In this document: piece by piece, positions 1 to 7,974 of the stretch | Position numbering within the stretch: the first letter of the stretch is position 1 | How the letters are laid out: each line of letters opens with the position of its first letter | DNA from: Verrucomicrobiales bacterium | GTDB lineage: Bacteria; Verrucomicrobiota; Verrucomicrobiia; Limisphaerales; J093 | Direction of reading: 5' to 3' | Length of the DNA stretch: 64,000 bases | Assembly: GCA_024233215.1 (NCBI GenBank) | Contig: JACKPW010000028.1 | Location: forward strand, 1 to 64,000 | Notes under the pieces: model-generated | What the model was told of the DNA's origin: nothing | Databases searched by the model: none | The model's input: only the letters and a program-made list of their open reading frames with translations | Translations under genes and position numbers: made by a program

Positions 1-77
1 ACGGTGAATTGACTTTCGCCGATCTGCTGCGGACGAACGAGAAGCTGGAGATCGATCTGAGCGGACTGAAGGAGTAA
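1..77 (+). CDS. C-terminal fragment of an unidentified protein
   Basis: An open frame runs in from the left edge in phase 3 and ends with TAA at 75-77. The visible tail reads FADLLRTNEKLEIDLSGLKE. Only 24 residues are present, with no recognisable motif, so the product cannot be named. Position and strand make it the gene upstream of the DUF2142-like membrane protein. Confidence 0.5.
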   Translation, partial: GELTFADLLRTNEKLEIDLSGLKE

Positions 78-171
78 GCGGCCAGATGACAACTCTCGGG
101 AAGGGACGTGGCCGCCGCCGTCGGTCGGCGCCATTCCGCTCGCGGATGCGGCCAGTCATGCGATCCGCAAT

Positions 172-2748
172 GTGAGCAGTTCGGACAAGCACGAGCACCC
201 TCATTCGGACTGGGAAGCCCCCGAACTGGGCGATCCTTCGGCCGGGCTTGCCGGACGTGGGTCGGGAGGTGGGAGCGTTTCTGATCCTGAAGCGGGCTCC
301 GGCCCTGGGAGAGACAGCATGGGCGTCGGACCATCCCGCAGGGTTCCTTGGCTTTGGCCCTTGCTTCCAATCGTCTGTCTCGGGGTCGGCGCATTCCTCG
401 TCGGTGAGAAACTGGCGGGGACCGGTTCCGCGAAGCGCACTCTGCCGCTGGAACTGTGGCGGAGTCCCGAGGGACCCCATGTCATTGTGCCCAGCGGGAC
501 GCCGACCGGGGACCCGGACCGGCAGTCGATCGACCTGGAGATCGAGGGCGATCTGTTCCCCAAGCGCCTGGAGTCAATCCGGCTTCGGATTTGTCATTCT
601 GATGCCGAGGGGCGAATGATCCGATGGGGGACCGCTGAGAGGAACCCGCTCATGACGGACGCTTGGATTGAGGACGGCGCGGGAACGGTCCTTTTCCGCC
701 TCGGATCGGACTGGCGGAGTGACCTCACACGCCGCGGTTCCTTTGTTGGCTGCCGCTTTGATGCCACCGGCGCTCCGGTGGGGCCGGGGAAGCGCATCCG
801 GCTTCTGATCGAGCCCGCGCGTCAGGACGTCATCTTTGGTCTGCAAGGGGTGCAGGAACGCCGGCGACCCGCCACCCCTCTGCCCGGTCTGCGGGCGGTG
901 CATTCGCGCCCGTTCATTCCCGATGTTGAACCGGTCTACATCGTTGGCCAGACCATTGCCCCCGGATCCGCCCCCCCGCTTTCCCGGCTGGAACTGCTCG
1001 CCCGCATGTGGGGCGGGACCATTGGCAAGCGGACGATTCTGGGGATGCTCGGGGTGGCGTTCCTGGCTCTCCTCGTGGGGATCGCCCTGCCGCTGAAGAC
1101 GCGAGGTTTTCGTAGATCCGGCGTGATGTCCGTCCTGCGAGCCGCCGCGTTGGTGGTCGGGTTCGCCCTGCCTTATGTAATCGTGATTCCCCCGTTTCAT
1201 GGGGCCGATGAGAATCGCAACTTCGCGGCGCTGCTGCGAGTGATGGGCATGGAGGAACGGGTGGAATCCGTTGAGGCGTTGGGGGATGTGGGGCATTTTG
1301 GGAGGCTCCGGTCCCGATCATACGAACATTTTGGCAGCGACGCGGCACGGCAACCGCTGGACCCTGTGTGGCGTGACAAGGTGGGGCATGGCTACGACGC
1401 GGACATCCAGAGCGGGGTTGTCTGGCCCATCTGGAGGCTCGCCGCCTGGGCCGGCTCCCTCGAGGCCGGGCCGGCCCTCCTGCGGATCCGGTTGATCAAC
1501 GTCCTGTTAAACGCCCTCCTGATCGGCTTCGGCATCGGGATGCTGCGGTTCGTGGCCCGGGTGGAGGTCTCGGGATTCCATCCGGCGGCGGTCCTGGCGG
1601 TCGTGCCGGCGCTCCCGTTCTTCATGGCCCCCTGCTCGAATTATTCGCTGGCGGTGGGTGGGGCGGTCCTCATTGGCATGGCGGTGGCGCTGCCGCTCCT
1701 CTCAAGAGATTCCGACATGCGCGTGACCTCCCGTCCCGGTGGGACCTTCGGGGTGGAATTGGCAATGGCTGTCATCCTTGCCACGGGAGTGCTGATCAGC
1801 ATCACCAGCTCCCGGGCGGGTCTGCCCATGCTGGCCTATCCCCTGTTCCTCTTCCTCATCACGCGGCTGATTTCGGTACAGTCCCGGCACCGGTCCCGAA
1901 GAGCCGCGAGGAATGAGGCGGCCGCCGTGTGGGCCGCCTTCCTGCTCATCCTCACCGTGCTTGGTTTCCTGCCGATGGGAGGATTTGAGGGGCAGTTGGG
2001 GAAGGACCTCGAAGCGGCCGCCCGGCTCGTCGGGGTGGAATACCACGCCGGTGCGATCCTGGTGGAACTCTTCGTCCTCATCGGGTTCCCCGCCTTTGTG
2101 GATGTGACGCGGGTTGAACTGCGCTGGATTCGCCGCGGCCGCACTTACGGGCCCGAAGACCGCCGAGCACCCCCAATAGGACCGCGTCAGTGGTTTGGCA
2201 TGGTGATCTTGAGCGGGGCCTGGCTGACGCCCTTGTTCCTCGCACCGCCGGGCTTGCATGCGCTTGCCCGCAATCTCCAGACGCCCCCCCTGGTCGATTA
2301 CCTCCGGGAGGTTCTCCTCACCTTTGCCTGCTCGTTCGGTCCGGGGGCGAAGGACTCGGCGTTTGCGATCAGCTACTGGTGGGGGTTCGGTTGGCTGGAC
2401 GGGAATCCTCCCTGGGGACTCGTCTGGTCCGTGGCCACCGGGTTCTGGGTGGGATGGATGGCGTTGATGTGGCGGCTCCGGGGCTGGAAGTGGGTCTATT
2501 TGCTGACGTTCTTCGTCACGTCACTCGCCATTCTCATCGCGTTGGCGCTGGGTTCGGTAATGACCGGCGCATTCCTCCACGGCCGGTACCTGATCCCGTT
2601 TTATGTTCCGCTGTGCATCGTGGCCTGGCTGGGTTTCACGGGGCTCCAGCCAAGGTGCGGGCCGGTCGTCCGGGCCGTCACCCTGATCACCGCCATCGCG
2701 GTGCAAACCGTCAGTCTGCGCTGGATGCTGGATCGCTACTTCGGTTGA
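172..2748 (+). CDS. Large polytopic membrane protein, DUF2142-like
   Basis: An 858-residue protein with a hydrophilic N-terminus, a first membrane segment near residues 58-80, a soluble region to about residue 290, then some ten hydrophobic helices to the C-terminus. The segment 'PPFHGADENRNF' after the second helix is the kind of D-E-x-x-H/N-F motif seen at the first outer loop of DUF2142 membrane proteins, which resemble GT-C glycosyltransferases and sit in polysaccharide loci. Family membership is inferred from layout and this motif; substrate is unknown. The GTG at 172 is the longest start and has no clear ribosome binding site; the ATG at 319 is an alternative that keeps all membrane segments. 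The 3' end overlaps the minus-strand small ORF ending at 2736. Confidence 0.7.
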   Translation: MSSSDKHEHPHSDWEAPELGDPSAGLAGRGSGGGSVSDPEAGSGPGRDSMGVGPSRRVPWLWPLLPIVCLGVGAFLVGEKLAGTGSAKRTLPLELWRSPEGPHVIVPSGTPTGDPDRQSIDLEIEGDLFPKRLESIRLRICHSDAEGRMIRWGTAERNPLMTDAWIEDGAGTVLFRLGSDWRSDLTRRGSFVGCRFDATGAPVGPGKRIRLLIEPARQDVIFGLQGVQERRRPATPLPGLRAVHSRPFIPDVEPVYIVGQTIAPGSAPPLSRLELLARMWGGTIGKRTILGMLGVAFLALLVGIALPLKTRGFRRSGVMSVLRAAALVVGFALPYVIVIPPFHGADENRNFAALLRVMGMEERVESVEALGDVGHFGRLRSRSYEHFGSDAARQPLDPVWRDKVGHGYDADIQSGVVWPIWRLAAWAGSLEAGPALLRIRLINVLLNALLIGFGIGMLRFVARVEVSGFHPAAVLAVVPALPFFMAPCSNYSLAVGGAVLIGMAVALPLLSRDSDMRVTSRPGGTFGVELAMAVILATGVLISITSSRAGLPMLAYPLFLFLITRLISVQSRHRSRRAARNEAAAVWAAFLLILTVLGFLPMGGFEGQLGKDLEAAARLVGVEYHAGAILVELFVLIGFPAFVDVTRVELRWIRRGRTYGPEDRRAPPIGPRQWFGMVILSGAWLTPLFLAPPGLHALARNLQTPPLVDYLREVLLTFACSFGPGAKDSAFAISYWWGFGWLDGNPPWGLVWSVATGFWVGWMALMWRLRGWKWVYLLTFFVTSLAILIALALGSVMTGAFLHGRYLIPFYVPLCIVAWLGFTGLQPRCGPVVRAVTLITAIAVQTVSLRWMLDRYFG

Positions 2749-2945
2749 CGGCTTCGTCCCCCCACGCGCTCGTCCTGCTGGGCAGGCAGCACCGGTTTCA
2801 ACGTCTGTGCCGCGTCCCAGCACGCCACGAGGAGGTGCTGCTTCCGAAACGGCTCCACGGAGAATCGCAGGCCGTTGCGCGTCTTTGCCACGATCTCCTC
2901 ATCGGTCTTCTTCCGCGGCGGAATGGTCAGGCCAAACAAACGCAT
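2736..2945 (-). CDS. Small hypothetical protein behind the TolQ/ExbB gene
   Basis: A 69-residue basic protein starting at an ATG 19 nt after the stop of the proton-channel gene and reading MRLFGLTIPPRKKTDEEIVA at its start. Operon-like spacing is the main reason to believe it. No membrane segment and no known motif is visible, so it is not an ExbD/TolR partner. Its last codons overlap the convergent DUF2142-like gene by 13 bp. The frame is open further upstream (to 3044), but that would overlap the preceding gene by 80 bp. It may be a fortuitous ORF. Confidence 0.4.
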   Translation of the reverse strand: MRLFGLTIPPRKKTDEEIVAKTRNGLRFSVEPFRKQHLLVACWDAAQTLKPVLPAQQDERVGGRSRQPK

Positions 2946-2964
2946 GGGATTCCCGCGCCACCAA

Positions 2965-3558
2965 TCAACGTCTTGCGCCAACTTTGTCACTGGCCTTGTC
3001 CGCGGACGGGACGCTTGAGGTTTGTCGCAGAAGCCGCTCGGCATGGAAGGCCAGGGCCTGGCTGTCGGCCCGGACCCAGCTTTCTCGGGCGGCGGCGATC
3101 AGGTAGGCGATGACGCTGACGGTGAGTCCGATGACGGTGGCCGCGAACGCGGTCACCATGTTGCTCGCGAGCGCCGGCAAGTTCCCGTCCGCCAGACCCT
3201 GCAGGGCGTCCGCCATCGGAATCAGCGTGCCCATGAGCCCCAGCGACGGCCCCACCCGTACGGCGAGCCGCAACCGGCCGAGCTTGCGCCAGCCTTCGCG
3301 TTCGGTGGTCTGAAGATGTTCCTCGAGCTGGATGTCGAGACCATCGCCGCTTCCTGCGGCGGCGATCCGGTCCAGGCCCTCCCGGGCACGGTCGAGCAGG
3401 GGCCGGCATCCGCGGCGACGTTGCCAGGCCTCCCGCGCGAAGGCCCCCAGCGCAACCAGCATCGCGGCGATCAGTCCCAGCAGGCCCAGAAGCACCGGCC
3501 ACACCAGCAGTCCGGCCACGAAGTGAAACAGTTCCCTGAGTTGATCAACCGCCGTCAT
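2965..3558 (-). CDS. MotA/TolQ/ExbB proton channel family protein
   Basis: A 197-residue inner-membrane protein of the TolQ/ExbB class, which uses the proton gradient to energise TonB-type or Tol-type partners. It has one hydrophobic helix near residues 14-38, a cytoplasmic charged stretch, then the paired helices around 'VGPSLGLMGTLIPMADAL' and 'TAFAATVIGLTVSVIAYLI', which match the conserved GLxGTxxGM/AF and second-helix signatures of the family. The ATG at 3558 was chosen because it places the first helix at the usual distance; an upstream start at 3603 adds 15 polar residues. No ExbD or TonB gene is adjacent, which is unusual; an ExbD-like domain occurs inside the M56 fusion at 26433-29456, but any partnership is speculation. 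Confidence 0.85.
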   Translation of the reverse strand: MTAVDQLRELFHFVAGLLVWPVLLGLLGLIAAMLVALGAFAREAWQRRRGCRPLLDRAREGLDRIAAAGSGDGLDIQLEEHLQTTEREGWRKLGRLRLAVRVGPSLGLMGTLIPMADALQGLADGNLPALASNMVTAFAATVIGLTVSVIAYLIAAARESWVRADSQALAFHAERLLRQTSSVPSADKASDKVGARR

Positions 3559-3624
3559 GCAGGCCTGAGAATATGGAATTGACCGCAGTCCGTCATTGGG
3601 CAAACCACCACCAATCGGCTGGCG

Positions 3625-3819
3625 TCACCGCTCCTTCAAACCGAACTGCGCAACCAACCAGTCAAGTGTGATGTTCTCCGCAATCGCATCGTGCGGAATC
3701 AACGCGTAGGTCCAGGGTTTCCCGCCACAGGTGCGGTGCAGCACTTTGCGGGACACCTTCCGGCCGCCCTCCGTCTTGTAAAGGACGATTTCGGATCGAG
3801 GCGCCGGCTCGCCGCTCAC
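3625..3819 (-). CDS. Small hypothetical protein downstream of GxxExxY gene
   Basis: A 64-residue ORF whose GTG start overlaps the stop of the upstream GxxExxY gene (GTGA at 3816-3819), indicating translational coupling. The N-terminus 'RSEIVLYKTEGGRKV' resembles the first residues of RhuM-family proteins, but the rest does not follow that family and the protein is far shorter, so it may be a truncated or decayed gene. It belongs to what looks like a remnant DNA-modification locus. No function can be assigned. Confidence 0.45.
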   Translation of the reverse strand: MSGEPAPRSEIVLYKTEGGRKVSRKVLHRTCGGKPWTYALIPHDAIAENITLDWLVAQFGLKER

Positions 3820-4286
3820 GATGCCCCTCCCGGTTGGTTCACGCGAAGGCGCGAAGACGCGAAGTCCTGATGCTGGTTGACGATGCGCCTAACGCCTTCC
3901 TTGAAGGTGGCCGCGCCAAAGTTGATCAGCAATCCCAACGGCATCTTCAGCAGGCGAAGGTAGGTCAGGACTTGTTTGGAGTGAACGGCGGCCAACGTCT
4001 CCACCGACTTCAACTCCACCAGCACCAGATCGTGGGCAATCAAATCCGCCCGAAACCCTTCCTCGAACTTCATCCCCATCAGCTCAACCGGCACCGGAAC
4101 CTGCCGTCTCACGCGGAGTCCACGCTCGGTCAACATCCGTGCCAGCACCACCTCATACACGGTTTCCAGCAGTCCCGGTCCGGCTTCCACATGCAACTTG
4201 TAGGCGCAGTCCACGACAATCGCGGAAACCTCTTCCACGTTCCATTCCGTGCTTCGCGTCTTCGCGTCTTCGCGTGAGTCATTCAT
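3816..4286 (-). CDS. GxxExxY protein (PD-(D/E)XK nuclease-like fold)
   Basis: A 156-residue protein with the family signature 'GPGLLETVYEVVLARMLTER' near residues 34-53, followed by 'FRADLIAHDLVLVELKSVE', the D-x(n)-E-x-K core of a PD-(D/E)XK nuclease fold. GxxExxY proteins are widespread, often beside restriction-modification or defence genes; their biochemical role is not established. The ATG at 4286 overlaps the TGA of the methyltransferase remnant upstream (ATGA), and its own stop overlaps the next gene, so the three once formed one coupled operon. This gene appears intact although the methyltransferase has been lost. Confidence 0.85.
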   Translation of the reverse strand: MNDSREDAKTRSTEWNVEEVSAIVVDCAYKLHVEAGPGLLETVYEVVLARMLTERGLRVRRQVPVPVELMGMKFEEGFRADLIAHDLVLVELKSVETLAAVHSKQVLTYLRLLKMPLGLLINFGAATFKEGVRRIVNQHQDFASSRLRVNQPGGAS

Positions 4287-4447
4287 AGCAGCTCCATCTG
4301 CCCCGGTTTGGGCGGCGCCGCGGGGAGGTTCTCCACCTTGAGTCTGTAGTCGTCGCGACCCCATTCGCAGCGGGACAGGACCTGTTTCGGGATCTTCTTC
4401 ACCGTGAGGTTCGGGAAGCGCTCATGCAGCGCGGTGGCCCCCTCTCC
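4283..4447 (-). pseudogene. C-terminal remnant of an adenine-specific DNA methyltransferase
   Basis: The last ~55 codons of a minus-strand frame end in 'VKKIPKQVLSRCEWGRDDY' and 'KVENLPAAPPKPGQMELL', which closely resembles the C-terminus of large site-specific adenine DNA methyltransferases of the type III/Mod-like group. Upstream of about 4447 the frame loses family resemblance and runs antisense into nikR; no catalytic motif (DPPY, FxGxG) is present. The frame is therefore read as the surviving 3' end of a deleted methyltransferase gene. Its stop codon overlaps the start of the GxxExxY gene, so the deletion left the downstream operon partners in place. The identification rests on recollection of the family C-terminus. 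Confidence 0.6.
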
Positions 4448-4678
4448 CGCTGGCTGGGGTGGCAAGGCGTTGCAGAGGAGATTCTGTGTGCCGCGGAGGG
4501 TATCCGGCAACCTCAAAGACAATCCCGGGGGGCGGTCCTGCGCGTTGCCAGCCTGTTTCAATAGGGATCGCAGGAGCTGATTGCCGGCCGCGGCAGCCAA
4601 GCCTTCCGGCGCTCGGATCCCCCCCTGCCCTTGCTTCCCATGGTTGACCGGGGGAACAGGCCGGCTAGGCTGGCCCCC

Positions 4679-5116
4679 ATGAAATCGGTCAAAGGCGCGG
4701 GCGCGGTGCGGTTCAGCATTTCCCTCCCCCAGGCCCTGGCGAAGCAGCTCGATCGCATGGTGGCCCAGAAAGGCTATGACAACCGGTCGCTGGCCGTCGC
4801 GGACATGATCCGGGCCGAACTGGTCGAACACCAGCAGCAGTTCGCCGAGAGGGAAATCGCCGGCACCATCACGTTGCTCTATGACCACCACAAGCAGCGC
4901 GTTCAGACGGCGTTGACCGACATCCAACATGACCATCACCACGTCATCATTGCCACCCTCCACGCGCATCTCGACCATGACAACTGCCTGGAGGTGCTGG
5001 CCGTCCGGGGCAAGGCGGCAGTCGTCAAGCGCATCGCCGACGAACTGATCGGCGCGAAGGGCGTGAAACATGGCAAGCTCACGGTGACCAGCACCGGCAA
5101 GGACCTGGCTGCCTGA
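4679..5116 (+). CDS. nikR: Nickel-responsive transcriptional repressor NikR
   Basis: A 145-residue ribbon-helix-helix regulator. The N-terminal 'RFSISLPQALAKQLDRMV' strand and helix binds DNA; the C-terminal ACT-like domain carries 'LHAHLDHDNCLEVLAVRG', matching the His-x-His and Cys nickel ligands of NikR (H87, H89, C95 in E. coli). NikR represses nickel uptake when nickel is replete. The ATG at 4679 was preferred over an upstream ATG at 4631 because the domain starts eight residues later. No nickel transporter or NiFe-hydrogenase gene is in the window, so its targets are elsewhere. It stands alone between the methyltransferase remnant and a convergent secreted-protein gene. Confidence 0.9.
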   Translation: MKSVKGAGAVRFSISLPQALAKQLDRMVAQKGYDNRSLAVADMIRAELVEHQQQFAEREIAGTITLLYDHHKQRVQTALTDIQHDHHHVIIATLHAHLDHDNCLEVLAVRGKAAVVKRIADELIGAKGVKHGKLTVTSTGKDLAA

Positions 5117-5227
5117 CCCGCCTGGGCGGTCCCGCGGATCGAAGTGCTCGTTCACGTCGCGGACCCATCTTTCGGCCGGCCGGGTCGCGGGTGGCATCGG
5201 CCCTGCTGCGCCGGCGTTCGGGGAGGT

Positions 5228-6445
5228 TTAGTCGACTTTCCGCAATTGATAGTATTCCCGCGGCTGGCTGGGCGGCAGGATCACCGTGTTCAAGCCGTTG
5301 ATCACCTCCGGTGGGGTGTCGACCGGTGTCCATTCGCCGGTGTCGGCCTCGGGACGGAACTCGAGTTGGTAGGTGTCGGCGGACACCGGCCAGGTGATCA
5401 CCAGGTTCAAGGCGGCGGCCAATGCGGGGGGGCCGGCGGGCCGCGTGACTTCCAGCACGGCAAGCTGTGGACGCAGGCTGAATTCCCGCGTGTCCGACAG
5501 GTCTGTCGCCGAGACGGAGAAGGTCACCGCGTTGTCCGACGTGAGGTTGTCGAGCACATCGAAACCCAACAGGTTCGGACCGTAGTCCAGGCCGGAACCG
5601 GTCTTGTCCCAGCCGGCAAGGTCGTCCCCGCCCAGTTGGGTTCCGTTGATCCGGAGCAGGTCATTCTGGCCGATGTCCGCGTAAGTGTAGAGCGCGTGAA
5701 GGCGTGCGGCCGTGGCGTTCGCAGGGTCTCCAGTGGTAAGGGTGACCGTGCGGGCATCCACCCGCGTGTCGGTGGGTGAGCGATAGATGTCGCCGCTGCC
5801 TTCCGCGACGGCGTAATCGAAGGTGTTGTTCAGCGCCTCCGCCTGGTAGACAGCGAGCATCGTCACCTGACTGATGCGACCGTCGAAACCATCCGGCGTG
5901 TTGACGGTGAACCGGACCGGGTTGGGAGAACCATCCTGCTGCAGCAGGTCGCAGGGTACCGGCAACCCGACCAGCCACACCCCGGAACCGGCGCCGTAAA
6001 CACTGGGTTCGCTGGCGCTGAACACGGCGTTGGCGTCCCCGGTGGAGCCGAAGGTCAGCGGGGCGGCCATCGGCACATCCACGCCGTTGACCTGCACGCC
6101 CAGTTCGCAGGTGTAATCCGGAGTACCGCCCCAGACCGTCATGACCAGCCGACTCACGACGACGGCGTCACAGGGCGGCAGCGTGAATGTGGTCTCAACG
6201 ACGTAGGGTTTGTCCGGCGTTGTGGCGTTGAGCCAGGTGGCCTTGGATTCCAGGAACAAGGCGCCATTGGCCACGCTGCCCTGGACCACCGGCTGAATCC
6301 CGTGACCTTCGGCGGCGAACTCAGCCTGGAGGGGGTTGATCGGCACGGCGAGGCCAACGCCGAGGGCCATCATGGCGGGAAAAGCCACCCGACCGCAACG
6401 GCCGGCCGGCCTGAAGTTCGAGGGGTTCGGTTGCTGTCTCATCAT
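5228..6445 (-). CDS. Secreted DUF3344-like protein
   Basis: A 405-residue exported protein. A signal-like hydrophobic stretch 'VAFPAMMALGVGLAVP' lies near residues 20-35. The body is beta-rich with 'RLVMTVWGGTPDYTCELGVQ' and a 'SVYGAGSGVWLVGLPVPCD' segment, reminiscent of the DUF3344 jelly-roll domain of archaeal and bacterial surface proteins; the C-terminal ~90 residues look like an immunoglobulin-like or FN3-like module ending in 'REYYQLRKVD'. Its ATG (6445) follows the stop of the upstream prepilin-like gene by 5 bp, so the two are probably co-transcribed and both surface-exposed. The family call is tentative. Confidence 0.6.
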   Translation of the reverse strand: MMRQQPNPSNFRPAGRCGRVAFPAMMALGVGLAVPINPLQAEFAAEGHGIQPVVQGSVANGALFLESKATWLNATTPDKPYVVETTFTLPPCDAVVVSRLVMTVWGGTPDYTCELGVQVNGVDVPMAAPLTFGSTGDANAVFSASEPSVYGAGSGVWLVGLPVPCDLLQQDGSPNPVRFTVNTPDGFDGRISQVTMLAVYQAEALNNTFDYAVAEGSGDIYRSPTDTRVDARTVTLTTGDPANATAARLHALYTYADIGQNDLLRINGTQLGGDDLAGWDKTGSGLDYGPNLLGFDVLDNLTSDNAVTFSVSATDLSDTREFSLRPQLAVLEVTRPAGPPALAAALNLVITWPVSADTYQLEFRPEADTGEWTPVDTPPEVINGLNTVILPPSQPREYYQLRKVD

Positions 6446-6450
6446 GGGGT

Positions 6451-7092
6451 CTACTGGGATGCGTCCCAATCCTCCTGTTCGGTTTTCGTTTTGCTCTCCA
6501 CGTGACCGTCACAGAAGACGGCCACAAAACTCTCTCTCGCGTGCCGGTAATCCACGTCCACCACCGGTTCCTTGAAGGTGCTTCCGCCGCCGCAGTAGTA
6601 CTTCCCCGGCGTGCAGTCGGCGAAGACGATGACCCCGGAGGGGCGGCGGATTCGCGAGGCCTTGACTCCGTACCAGAAACAACTCCCCTGATCGGCGAAC
6701 CGAAAGGTGTTGATGCCGTAGCTCAGGAAGATGTCCGGGTCCCAGGTCACCGCAACTTTTTCCCGGTCCGAGGGACACAGGTAAACGCCCGATGACTTTG
6801 GGATGAACGGTTTGAGGAGGTCCATCCAACGGGTGGTGGAGTCGATCCAGGCGGGGGGATACGAGCCGGTTTCGTCGGTGCACATCTGAGCCGCGAGTCC
6901 AATCTGCCGCAGGTTCCCGAGGCAGGCGGTTCGTTTGCCCATCCGCTTCGCCCCGGACAACGCCGGCAACAGCATGCCCGCCAGCATGGCGATGATGGCG
7001 ATGACGACCAGCAACTCGATCAGGGTGAAGGCCGCACGCAGGGGCGGGCGGCGCACTCGGGAGCTTGGTCTGCCATGTGCCGGGCCGGACAT
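6451..7092 (-). CDS. Prepilin-type N-terminal cleavage/methylation protein (DUF1559-like)
   Basis: A 213-residue protein with a basic leader followed by 'AFTLIELLVVIAIIAMLAG', the type IV prepilin/pseudopilin signature; cleavage would fall between Ala and Phe instead of the usual Gly-Phe. The remainder contains the conserved 'GNLRQIGLA' helix region and near the C-terminus 'HARESFVAVFCDGH', a version of the H-X9-DG motif with one extra residue. Such proteins are very numerous in Verrucomicrobiota and Planctomycetota and are processed by a prepilin peptidase; their individual roles are unknown. ATG at 7092 chosen; an upstream TTG at 7128 would lengthen the leader. AT-rich DNA at about 7126-7140 probably holds its promoter. 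Confidence 0.85.
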   Translation of the reverse strand: MSGPAHGRPSSRVRRPPLRAAFTLIELLVVIAIIAMLAGMLLPALSGAKRMGKRTACLGNLRQIGLAAQMCTDETGSYPPAWIDSTTRWMDLLKPFIPKSSGVYLCPSDREKVAVTWDPDIFLSYGINTFRFADQGSCFWYGVKASRIRRPSGVIVFADCTPGKYYCGGGSTFKEPVVDVDYRHARESFVAVFCDGHVESKTKTEQEDWDASQ

Positions 7093-7404
7093 CGGCGGGC
7101 AGCATAGCGAACAATGGGTGTTACGCAATTAAAATATCGTCATACTCGAAGCACGGGCTTTGACCCAGGAAGGAGCGTGCGCCGCCGTCGTTGGCTTCTG
7201 CTGCCTTCGCCATGGCTGACTCGGCTGGCAGGATGGGTCGCCCGGAGGCAGGGGGCGCATGGGCACCTGGGAGGAGACTGCTTCGCCGCTTCGCGAACGC
7301 GTCGGCTCCGTGATTGAATCGCGCCCGGCAAACTGGCAGGTTGGCTTGCACCCATCACCGTGCTTTGATTACGAAACAGAGATGCCCAATACCAGGATCT
7401 GCCC

Positions 7405-7974
7405 ATGACACGCAACGAAGCGCTCGACCTGCTCCGGGAGTTCACCCACTCCGAGTCCCTCATCAAACACGCGCTGAGCGTCGAGGCCGCGATGCGGCAT
7501 TACGCGGCTCATTTCGGTGAGGACGTCGAGCGATGGGGACTGGTCGGGTTGATCCACGACTTCGATTACGAGCGTTGGCCCAACCCGCCCGATCACACGC
7601 GGGAAGGCGCCCGGATCCTGCGTGAACGCGGGGTGGATGAGGAGATCATCGGCGCGATCCTTTCCCACGCTGAATGGAACCAGGCAGACTACCCGCTGGA
7701 CCGGCCGATTCGCAAATCGCTCTTCGCGGTCGATGAGTTGTGCGGGTTCGTCACCGCGGTCGCTTATGTCCGGCCCGAACGTTTGGTGGGCATGAAGCCG
7801 TCGAGTGTCCGGAAGAAGATGAAGCAGAAATCGTTCGCCGCCGCCGTGAGTCGGGCTGACATCGAGCAGGGGGCCGCCTTGCTTGGGTTGCCTCTCGACG
7901 ATCACATCGCGCATGTGATCGGAGCCCTGCAGGGGGTGGCCGGTGCCCTTGACCTGGAGGCCCCGAAGTCATGA
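7405..7974 (+). CDS. HD domain phosphohydrolase
   Basis: A 189-residue protein with an N-terminal HD (His-Asp metal-binding) fold: 'LIKHALSVEAAMRHYA' gives the first His, 'LIHDFDYERWP' the HD doublet, and 'ILSHAEWN' a later His. Related HDIG-containing proteins hydrolyse nucleotides or phosphate esters, but the substrate here is not known. Its stop overlaps the start of the following phosphoesterase (ATGA at 7971-7974), suggesting translational coupling and a shared phosphate-related process. Confidence 0.85.
   Translation: MTRNEALDLLREFTHSESLIKHALSVEAAMRHYAAHFGEDVERWGLVGLIHDFDYERWPNPPDHTREGARILRERGVDEEIIGAILSHAEWNQADYPLDRPIRKSLFAVDELCGFVTAVAYVRPERLVGMKPSSVRKKMKQKSFAAAVSRADIEQGAALLGLPLDDHIAHVIGALQGVAGALDLEAPKS

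Noticed and set aside
4448..4678. Search for a NikR operator (GTATGA-N16-TCATAC-like) upstream of nikR
   Set aside because: No such dyad was seen; autoregulation cannot be supported.
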